Assembly: GCA_002423155.1 (NCBI GenBank)
Contig: DIUV01000025.1
Location: 5,006 to 25,483, forward strand
DNA: 20,478 bases
Source: Alphaproteobacteria bacterium UBA6149
Lineage (GTDB): Bacteria; Pseudomonadota; Alphaproteobacteria; Rickettsiales; UBA998
Direction: 5' to 3'
Shown: piece by piece, positions 14,747-20,478 of the stretch
Layout: each line of letters opens with the position of its first letter
How positions within the stretch are numbered: the stretch's first letter is position 1
Notes under the pieces: model-generated
Database searches by the model: none
What the model was told of the DNA's origin: nothing
The model's input: the letters and a program-made list of their open reading frames with translations, nothing else
Translations under genes and position numbers: made by a program

Positions 14747-15673
14747 TTATTTACCATTAAATATAGCAATAATCGCTTCCAACATTGCCAAAGCTTCCGC
14801 GCGAGGGCGTTGGAAAGTGTTGCGTCCGATGATAGAACCATCCGCTCCGCCATTATGCAAACCGCGGATTTCTTCCAACACTGAATCTAAACCTTTAGTA
14901 CCACCGCCCGAGAAAATCACTAAGCGACGACCATTGAAAGTCGTTTGCTTCACATGCGCAATTCTATCTGCCAAAGTGCTGATATTGATTTTTTCGTCCA
15001 AATAAACTTTTTTCGCTTCGGGCAATTCCAAAAATTCAGTTGGTGGTTTCACTTTAATGATATGCGCACCCAAAAGTGCCGCCACATGTGCTGCATAAGC
15101 GCAAATATCCACTGCGGTTTCACCATTTTTGCTAAGGAAGCCACCGCGCGGATAAGACCACATAACTACTGCTAAGCCTACTGCTTTTGCTTCTTCTGCC
15201 ATGTCGCGGATTTCTTCCATCATGTCAAAAGCAGCGCCGCTACCGGGATAAATCGTAAAACCAATCGCCGAACAGCCCAGACGTAATGCATCCGAAACCG
15301 AACCAGTAATTGCTTGATTTGGCACTTCGCTACCATCCACCAAAGAATTTGAGCTATTTACTTTTAAAATGGTGGGAATTTGCCCAGCAAAAGTATCGGC
15401 TCCTGCTTCTAACATGCCCAAAGGTGCCGCGTAAGCATTTAAGCCTGCGTCAATCGCCAATTGATAATGATAATGCGGATCGTAAGCCGCAGGATTAGCC
15501 GCGAAACTGCGCGCAGGACCATGTTCAAACCCTTGGTCAACTGGCAAAATCAACATTTTACCAGTGCCACCTAATTTACCATGCATCAACATGTTAGCGA
15601 GTTTGGTTTTAGTACCGGGATTGTCACTTTCATACCAAGAAAGGATTTTTTTAACTGTTGGGGTGATATTCAT
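14747..15673 (-). CDS. fbaB: class I fructose-bisphosphate aldolase (FbaB/DhnA type)
   Basis: It reversibly splits fructose 1,6-bisphosphate into dihydroxyacetone phosphate and glyceraldehyde 3-phosphate through a Schiff base. The 308-residue TIM-barrel protein has LPVDQGFEHGP near the N-terminus, IGFTIYPGSG, the probable Schiff-base lysine region HIIKVKPP and the phosphate-binding FSGGGTKG segment. Length and motifs match the FbaB family rather than the zinc class II enzymes. It starts 15 bp after pgk, with AAAGGAA 10 bases before the ATG, so pgk-fbaB is a glycolytic operon. Downstream is the repeat island. Confidence 0.92.
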   Translation of the reverse strand: MNITPTVKKILSWYESDNPGTKTKLANMLMHGKLGGTGKMLILPVDQGFEHGPARSFAANPAAYDPHYHYQLAIDAGLNAYAAPLGMLEAGADTFAGQIPTILKVNSSNSLVDGSEVPNQAITGSVSDALRLGCSAIGFTIYPGSGAAFDMMEEIRDMAEEAKAVGLAVVMWSYPRGGFLSKNGETAVDICAYAAHVAALLGAHIIKVKPPTEFLELPEAKKVYLDEKINISTLADRIAHVKQTTFNGRRLVIFSGGGTKGLDSVLEEIRGLHNGGADGSIIGRNTFQRPRAEALAMLEAIIAIFNGK

Positions 15674-15688
15674 AATATTAAGTTCCTT

Positions 15689-16894
15689 TTAAGCTACTTT
15701 TTTCTCTAATGCTGCCACACCAGGCAAAATTTTACCTTCTAACCATTCTAAGAATGCGCCACCTGCGGTGGAAATATAACTAAATTCATCCCGTAAACCT
15801 GCATAAGTCAATGCCGCCACCGTATCTCCGCCGCCAGCAACACTGGTGAGTGTGCCATCTGCCGTCAAACCTGCGACTACGCGCGATAATTGTACGGTAG
15901 AAGCATCAAACGGGGAAGTTTCAAACGCGCCCAAAGGACCATTCCACACTAACATTTTGCACTCTCGCACCGCTTCCGCCCAGGCAAATAAAGTTTTAGG
16001 CCCAATGTCTAACGCCATACTAAAGGTGGGGATTTTATCTATGGGGGCAATTTTGCAAGGTGCGCGTTTGTCTAAGGACATTGCCACTACTAAATCTTGC
16101 GGTAATAATATTTTACAATTGCTCTTTTTAGCTTTTTCTAAGATAGAACGGGCAATCTCGCGCATATCTGTCTCACATAAAGACGCGCCCATATCCATTC
16201 CTTGCGCATAAAGAAACGTGTTCGCCATTGCGCCACCAATCATCAAGCAATCTACTTTTTCTACCAGATTTTCTAGCAAAGCTAGTTTAGTAGAAACTTT
16301 GGAACCACCCACAATCGCCGCCAATGGACGCAAAGGCGTAGAAAATAGCGCGTGCAAAGTCTCAATTTCCTTACGCATGGCAAAACCAGCATAAGTCGGC
16401 AGATATTTGGGTAATCCTGTGATTGAAGCATGGGCGCGGTGCGAGCAAGAAAAAGCATCATTCACATATATATCACCCAAATTGGCTAATTCTTTAGCAA
16501 AAGCATCATCGCCGGTTTCTTCCTGCCAATGAAAACGCAGATTTTCTAGCAATAAAACTTGCCCGAATGCAGTATGTTCCACCGCTTCCTTCGCCTTACT
16601 CCCCACGGAATCCGGGCTAAAGCGCACATCAATTCCCGCCAAAAACTCTTGCAAGGGGTCAACCAACGGCGCGAGTGACATACTCAACTCATATTTCCCC
16701 TTCGGACGCCCCGAATGCGAAAGCAGCACCACCTTCGCACCCTTTTGCGCCAGATAGTTAATAGTCGGCAAAACTCGCTCAATCCGCGTAGCATCCGTCA
16801 CCTTGCCCGCATGCATGGGAACATTTAAATCCACCCGCAAAAGCACAGTTTTATTGCTTACATCAACATTATCAAGCGATTGGTATAAATTCAT
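15689..16894 (-). CDS. pgk: phosphoglycerate kinase
   Basis: It transfers phosphate between 1,3-bisphosphoglycerate and ADP in glycolysis (reversed in gluconeogenesis). The 401-residue protein is full length, with LLRVDLNVPMHAGKVTDATRI at the N-terminus, LLSHSGRPKG, VGGSKVSTKLALLENL, and the C-terminal nucleotide-loop sequence SVAGGGDTVAAL. The start ATG is preceded by a weak ACGGTAA. It is the first gene of the pgk-fbaB pair; the gap gene that often precedes pgk in alphaproteobacteria is absent here, where an unrelated divergent gene lies instead. Confidence 0.96.
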   Translation of the reverse strand: MNLYQSLDNVDVSNKTVLLRVDLNVPMHAGKVTDATRIERVLPTINYLAQKGAKVVLLSHSGRPKGKYELSMSLAPLVDPLQEFLAGIDVRFSPDSVGSKAKEAVEHTAFGQVLLLENLRFHWQEETGDDAFAKELANLGDIYVNDAFSCSHRAHASITGLPKYLPTYAGFAMRKEIETLHALFSTPLRPLAAIVGGSKVSTKLALLENLVEKVDCLMIGGAMANTFLYAQGMDMGASLCETDMREIARSILEKAKKSNCKILLPQDLVVAMSLDKRAPCKIAPIDKIPTFSMALDIGPKTLFAWAEAVRECKMLVWNGPLGAFETSPFDASTVQLSRVVAGLTADGTLTSVAGGGDTVAALTYAGLRDEFSYISTAGGAFLEWLEGKILPGVAALEKKVA

Positions 16895-16930
16895 GATTAC
16901 CGTTAAGTTATATTTTTATATGCAGGCAGC

Positions 16931-16959
16931 TATTTAGTGTTTTTGGATAAAAAAAGCAA
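16931..16959 (-). promoter_or_regulatory. putative pgk promoter
   Basis: The minus strand has TTGCTT (16954-16959), a 17-bp spacer and TAAATA (16931-16936). A start near 16924 would leave a leader of about 30 bases before pgk. Confidence 0.4.
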
Positions 16960-17083
16960 GGGTTATTTATTAAGAAAAATTATTTTTTGTGGGGTTTTGG
17001 GGTGGAACAAGTAATAATATAAGTGAAAAAACCTAGGTTTAAGATAATTACAAAATCGTCATATTTATGTAACAAATTGCCGC

Positions 17084-17089
17084 TATAAT
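17084..17089 (+). promoter_or_regulatory. -10 box (TATAAT) upstream of the orphan gene
   Basis: A perfect TATAAT stands about 43 bases before the chosen ATG. No good -35 hexamer is found 16-18 bp upstream. The region also holds a 12-base palindrome, AAACCTAGGTTT, at 17029-17040. Confidence 0.35.
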
Positions 17090-17131
17090 TTAACTTATAT
17101 GATTAATTGATTAACAAAGAATAGTGTGCCA

Positions 17132-18178
17132 ATGTCAAATCTAGCTAATAAAGAAATATTTTTATCAGAAATACATCCACTTGCAACATCTTTTGTACAA
17201 CATATTAGTCAATATGATGTTGCTGATGAATATGCAAAATTTTTAGCTGAGAAAAAAATAATTTCGGCTCAACAATTTAAAAATATCAGCTCCGCTATTG
17301 AAAGCACTAAAAATACATTAGCACAAAACCAAATACAAGTTAGCGCAGAGAAACTACGCACTTCTATGCCAACAGACAATGCATCTATACAAAAAGCAGA
17401 ACTTCAAGCAATGGATGTATCAGAATTGAGAAATCCCGCACTTTATGCAAACATAGAACAACAACTTATTAGTAAAATTCCTGATATTAATGCTGTATTG
17501 CAAGAGGAACTCCCAGGATTATCCATAGATTTAGATGCGCTTAAACCGCTATTATCAGACCCAAAAAACCAAACAAACATTAAAAAAGCAGAAAACATTA
17601 TCCGCAAGGCATTACCTAATATCCCCGAAGCAAGTGAAGATTTGGAAGTATTTGATCGAGAAATTTCCCGTATTGTTCATTCTCTTCTCCCTCAACATGG
17701 AGAATTAGAAAGAATATTTAACTCTCCAGAAATGAAAGAAGCTGGCATAGCGCTGGATTCCGAAAAACATTTCTCACCAGCATTAATAAATGAATTTTCC
17801 TCTCGCACACCAAAAATCATAGAAAAAACCACCAAAGATTTTCGTACAAACTTAATTGACGAAATAAAAGAAGCACGTAATCCTCTACAAAAACTATTAG
17901 ACAGAACACAAGCTAATTATGCTGCGCAAGAAACAATGTCTTCACGTTTTACAATATGCGCAGTTAGCGCCGTTGCTATGGGAGCAATTATCCATGGAGC
18001 AAGAGAGGTTTATAGAGGTGCTTTTGCTGATGAAGATAAGCTAGCAGTACAAGAATATAATTTATCTCCCCAAGTACATATCAAACAAATGCTGTGTGGC
18101 GCAGGAGAAATGGGCATTGGCGCGGTAGCTTTGCTAAAGAGTATGACAGGCAAGTTTACTGGCATTGGGCGATGGTAA
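17132..18178 (+). CDS. hypothetical protein, unrecognised, with C-terminal hydrophobic segments
   Basis: I do not recognise this 348-residue protein. Residues 1 to about 265 are polar and look mostly helical, rich in E, K, Q, I and L, with proline-broken segments. Near the C-terminus are two hydrophobic stretches, FTICAVSAVAMGAIIHGA and MLCGAGEMGIGAVALL, that could be membrane helices or buried hairpins; the protein ends TGKFTGIGRW. No signal peptide is seen. The ATG at 17132 was chosen; an in-frame GTG two codons upstream (17126) is possible, and neither has a clear ribosome site. It is transcribed alone, divergent from pgk, and ends 140 bp before hfq. The DNA is AT-rich, which with its isolation fits a lineage-specific or acquired gene. 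A membrane-associated or secreted effector is possible but unsupported. Confidence 0.75.
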   Translation: MSNLANKEIFLSEIHPLATSFVQHISQYDVADEYAKFLAEKKIISAQQFKNISSAIESTKNTLAQNQIQVSAEKLRTSMPTDNASIQKAELQAMDVSELRNPALYANIEQQLISKIPDINAVLQEELPGLSIDLDALKPLLSDPKNQTNIKKAENIIRKALPNIPEASEDLEVFDREISRIVHSLLPQHGELERIFNSPEMKEAGIALDSEKHFSPALINEFSSRTPKIIEKTTKDFRTNLIDEIKEARNPLQKLLDRTQANYAAQETMSSRFTICAVSAVAMGAIIHGAREVYRGAFADEDKLAVQEYNLSPQVHIKQMLCGAGEMGIGAVALLKSMTGKFTGIGRW

Positions 18179-18264
18179 AAAATTTTATATAATAATATCA
18201 GCCCCACATAAACCAGCTTATACAATATAACAAATATATATCCCCCTAATAATAAAAAATCACT

Positions 18265-18293
18265 TTGCTTTTATAGTAAAACTATACTAACTA
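18265..18293 (+). promoter_or_regulatory. putative hfq promoter
   Basis: TTGCTT (18265-18270), a 17-bp spacer and TAACTA (18288-18293) would give a start near 18300 and a leader of about 19 bases carrying AAGGAG (18308-18313). The spacer contains a small ATAGT/ACTAT inverted repeat. Confidence 0.35.
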
Positions 18294-18318
18294 AAAACTA
18301 TAAAAATAAGGAGTCAAA

Positions 18319-18600
18319 ATGACAGAACAATATCTCAACATGCAGGATATGTTCCTTAATAATTGCCGCAAAGAAAAACAAGCTGTTACGGTATATTTAA
18401 TCAATGGAGTAAAACTCCAAGGGACGATTACGGGGTTTGATAGTTTTTCGATGGTGCTGAAGCGCAATGGTCAAGCGCAGTTGGTTTATAAACATAGCGT
18501 AGCCACCGTAGTTCCGAGCGGTTCTTTCGCTGATGATGCAGATGAAGACGGTTACGCAGCATCGAATTCATCCAAAGAGCATGAGCAAGAATTTGCCTGA
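18319..18600 (+). CDS. hfq: RNA chaperone Hfq
   Basis: Hfq forms a hexameric Sm-like ring that binds small RNAs and mRNAs and promotes their pairing. The 93-residue protein has the Sm1 motif (VTVYLINGVKLQGTITGFDSF) and the Sm2 motif YKHSVATVVPS, where most relatives have YKHAISTI. A short acidic tail follows (DDADEDG...EHEQEFA). AAGGAG stands 5 bases before the ATG. Its last 20 bases overlap the start of hflX, a pairing well known in proteobacteria. Confidence 0.96.
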   Translation: MTEQYLNMQDMFLNNCRKEKQAVTVYLINGVKLQGTITGFDSFSMVLKRNGQAQLVYKHSVATVVPSGSFADDADEDGYAASNSSKEHEQEFA

Positions 18601-19912
18601 TTCAGATGGCTCAATAATCAAAAAATCTATTGGTGCGCGCGCAATTGTTCTGCACCCAGTTTTCCGTGAAAATTCTGGTGGGCGTTCACCTGAAGCTTGT
18701 TTGGAAGAAGCCATGGGGCTGGCGCTGGCGATTGATTTAGATATTGCGCAAGGATTATTAGTTTCTACCCCTAATCCCAAACCGGGAACTTTATTTGGCA
18801 GCGGAAAAATTGAAGAAGTTCAAGCGATTATTGATGCGGAAGATGTAAAACTCGCAGTAGTAGATACGCAACTAACTCCCGTTCAACAAAGAAATTTAGA
18901 AAAAACCTGGAACGTCAAAGTAATCGACCGCACCGCCTTGATTTTAGAAATCTTCGGTGCACGTGCGCGGACTAATGAGGGTAAATTACAAGTTGAGTTA
19001 GCCGCTTTAAATTATCAAAAAGGACGTCTGGTTCGCTCATGGACGCATTTAGAACGCCAACGCGGCGGCAGTGGTTCCATGAGTGGTCCGGGTGAGTCGC
19101 AGATAGAAACCGATCGGCGGATTATTCGTAATGAAATAACCAAAATTCAAAGCAATTTAGAAAAAGTAGTGCGCACCCGTTCGCTGCACCGCAAAAAACG
19201 CCATGATGCCCCCTACCCTTTGGTTGCGCTGGTGGGTTATACTAATGCTGGAAAATCTACTTTATTTAACCGCCTAACTAGTGCGGAAACTTTAGCGGAA
19301 GATGCATTATTTGCCACCTTAGATCCGACTATTCGCAGTCTAATTTTGCCCAACGGCATGCAAATTATGATGTCGGACACGGTGGGGTTTATCTCCAATC
19401 TGCCCACCCAATTAGTTGCCGCCTTTCGTGCAACATTAGAAGAAGTTTTGGACGCAGATTTAATCCTCCATGTGCGCGATGCTTCGCACCCCGATAATCT
19501 CGCCCAGAAAAATGATGTGGAAACCGTTTTACGCGCTTTATTCAAAACCGAGGAATTACCAACTATCATCGAAGTGATGAATAAAATTGACTTGCTGGCG
19601 CCAGAACAACGCGCCGAATATGCACCGGCGTTTAATAGTAAAAACAATGTGTCTATCTCTGCGATAACGGGTGCAGGTATTGAAGAATTACAACAAGCAA
19701 TTGTGGAAAAATTAAACGAACAATTGCGCCAACCTTTTTATTATAAATTAGATTGTAATGATGGCAAAGCCTTGGCATGGCTCTATGCGCATGGGGATGT
19801 GAAAGCATTGGAAGAAATTGAAGGATTTTATCGCATAAATGCCCTATTATCGGCGGCGGATAATGCGCGGTTTTGTAAATTATTTTTGAAAGAACTTCCC
19901 GTAGAAGAGTAA
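18581..19912 (+). CDS. hflX: GTPase HflX
   Basis: HflX is a ribosome-binding GTPase; E. coli HflX splits stalled ribosomes, for example after heat stress. The 443-residue protein has the N-terminal HflX domain (AIVLHPVFRE, GTLFGSGKIEE), the linker signature RGGSGSMSGPGESQIETDRR (161-180), and the G domain with G1 GYTNAGKST (219-227), G3 DTVG (266-269) and G4 NKID (334-337). The frame is open further upstream, but the ATG at 18581 lies at the natural N-terminus and overlaps the hfq end by 20 bases, suggesting translational coupling. The stop is 3 bp before ogt. Confidence 0.95.
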   Translation: MSKNLPDSDGSIIKKSIGARAIVLHPVFRENSGGRSPEACLEEAMGLALAIDLDIAQGLLVSTPNPKPGTLFGSGKIEEVQAIIDAEDVKLAVVDTQLTPVQQRNLEKTWNVKVIDRTALILEIFGARARTNEGKLQVELAALNYQKGRLVRSWTHLERQRGGSGSMSGPGESQIETDRRIIRNEITKIQSNLEKVVRTRSLHRKKRHDAPYPLVALVGYTNAGKSTLFNRLTSAETLAEDALFATLDPTIRSLILPNGMQIMMSDTVGFISNLPTQLVAAFRATLEEVLDADLILHVRDASHPDNLAQKNDVETVLRALFKTEELPTIIEVMNKIDLLAPEQRAEYAPAFNSKNNVSISAITGAGIEELQQAIVEKLNEQLRQPFYYKLDCNDGKALAWLYAHGDVKALEEIEGFYRINALLSAADNARFCKLFLKELPVEE

Positions 19913-19915
19913 ATT

Positions 19916-20401
19916 ATGGAAAATTCTTCATGCGTAATTATACCATCTCCTATTGGAGAGTTATTACTAGTCGCTGAACACGAAAAAATCATTGGGCTAT
20001 ATACCCACAAAAACCACGCAGATATTTTAGAAAAAAACAATTTCCGCAAGGAAAGTTCGCCCATACTAGACGATGCAACCACCCAACTAAATGAGTATTT
20101 TTCTGGCACGCGGCAAAAATTCACATTGCCGCTCGCCCCCAAGGGAACGGATTTTCAAAAAAATGTCTGGCAAGCCTTGGACACAATCAACTATGGAAAA
20201 ACTGCATCTTATGGAGCAATTGCCCAAGCAATCACCCGAGCAAAAGCATCGCGCGCGATTGGAATGGCAAATAGCAAAAACCCCATCGCCATCATCATCC
20301 CCTGCCACCGCATCATTGGCGCGAATGGCAAACTAACTGGCTATAATGGGGGGATAGAAATTAAAGAATTTTTGTTGGAGCATGAACGGAAATTTGTTTA
20401 A
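19916..20401 (+). CDS. ogt: methylated-DNA--protein-cysteine methyltransferase
   Basis: This suicide repair protein moves the methyl group of O6-methylguanine (and O4-methylthymine) to its own cysteine. The 161-residue product has the active site IPCHRIIG with acceptor Cys130, the helix-turn-helix/arginine-finger segment ASYGAIAQAI...ASRAIGMANSKNP and the C-terminal LTGYNGG. Its N-terminal domain has no Ada zinc site, so it is the Ogt type. It begins 3 bp after hflX and is probably the last gene of the hfq-hflX-ogt operon. No terminator is seen before the repeat that starts 26 bp downstream. Confidence 0.93.
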   Translation: MENSSCVIIPSPIGELLLVAEHEKIIGLYTHKNHADILEKNNFRKESSPILDDATTQLNEYFSGTRQKFTLPLAPKGTDFQKNVWQALDTINYGKTASYGAIAQAITRAKASRAIGMANSKNPIAIIIPCHRIIGANGKLTGYNGGIEIKEFLLEHERKFV

Positions 20402-20427
20402 ACTAGCAAGTTCATACCACAATACTC

Positions 20428-20478
20428 TCCATCGTCATGCCGCTGCAGAGCCAAAAACTTTTAATCCCCACAAATTCG
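20428..20478. repeat. core repeat, copy 3 (cut by window edge)
   Basis: TCCATCGTCAT matches the arms at 5400 and 14314, followed by a diverged GCCGCTGCAGAGCC, then 24 bases (20455-20478) identical to 5439-5462. Relative to copy 1 about ten bases, including ACTACTGT, are missing. No CTACACGACAG end is seen to the left, so the core can occur without the outer element. Confidence 0.7.

Noticed and set aside
18533..18580. Upstream extension of hflX within hfq, or a programmed frameshift fusing hfq and hflX
   Set aside because: The ATG at 18581 gives a normal HflX N-terminus, and simple 20-base overlap coupling explains the arrangement; no slippery sequence is seen.

Overview
The window reads as part of a low-to-moderate-GC alphaproteobacterial chromosome. 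The evidence is the class I (archaeal-type) lysyl-tRNA synthetase, the divergent folE/hisI arrangement, the coaX-rnj pair with an RNase J, and the hfq-hflX overlap. All are familiar in alphaproteobacteria; the exact lineage cannot be fixed from sequence alone. The gene content (methionine and histidine enzymes, folate/queuosine precursor synthesis, glycolysis, envelope proteins) does not look like an extremely reduced obligate endosymbiont.

Layout, left to right. (1) 1-31: 5' half of a tRNA-Gly on the minus strand, cut by the window edge, with a promoter-like site upstream. (2) 154-2337, minus: folE then lysK, a two-gene operon. (3) 2426-5119, plus: hisI then metE, diverging from folE and ended by a strong bidirectional terminator. 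(4) 5166-5682: a repeat island. (5) 14112 down to 5683, minus: a long one-way gene train of coaX, rnj, an AsmA-family gene, a degenerate EAL protein, a prepilin-peptidase-like protein without its catalytic aspartates, and a divergent PhoA-type alkaline phosphatase. (6) 14220-14746: a second repeat island. (7) 16894 down to 14747, minus: pgk then fbaB, a glycolytic operon. (8) 17132-18178, plus: an unrecognised protein with hydrophobic C-terminal stretches. (9) 18319-20401, plus: hfq, hflX (overlapping) and ogt, an RNA/stress/repair cluster. (10) 20428-20478: the start of a third copy of the core repeat.

Most genes are housekeeping. The least ordinary material is in two places. The repeat islands contain nested non-autonomous mobile elements: an element of about 310-330 bp with ends CTACRCGACAG occurs twice (5194-5671 and 14245-14556), and the first copy is itself interrupted by a 145-bp element inserted at a TA dinucleotide. 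The uninterrupted site can be read directly from the other copy. A separate hairpin pair (14606-14695) shows compensatory base changes. The second place is the 8872-5683 gene set, where three consecutive genes encode proteins of enzyme families with altered catalytic motifs: EAL, prepilin peptidase and alkaline phosphatase. The 348-aa orphan at 17132 is the main protein of unknown function.

All family calls come from reading motifs by eye; no database search was run. Promoter and terminator calls rest on consensus matching and spacing only.
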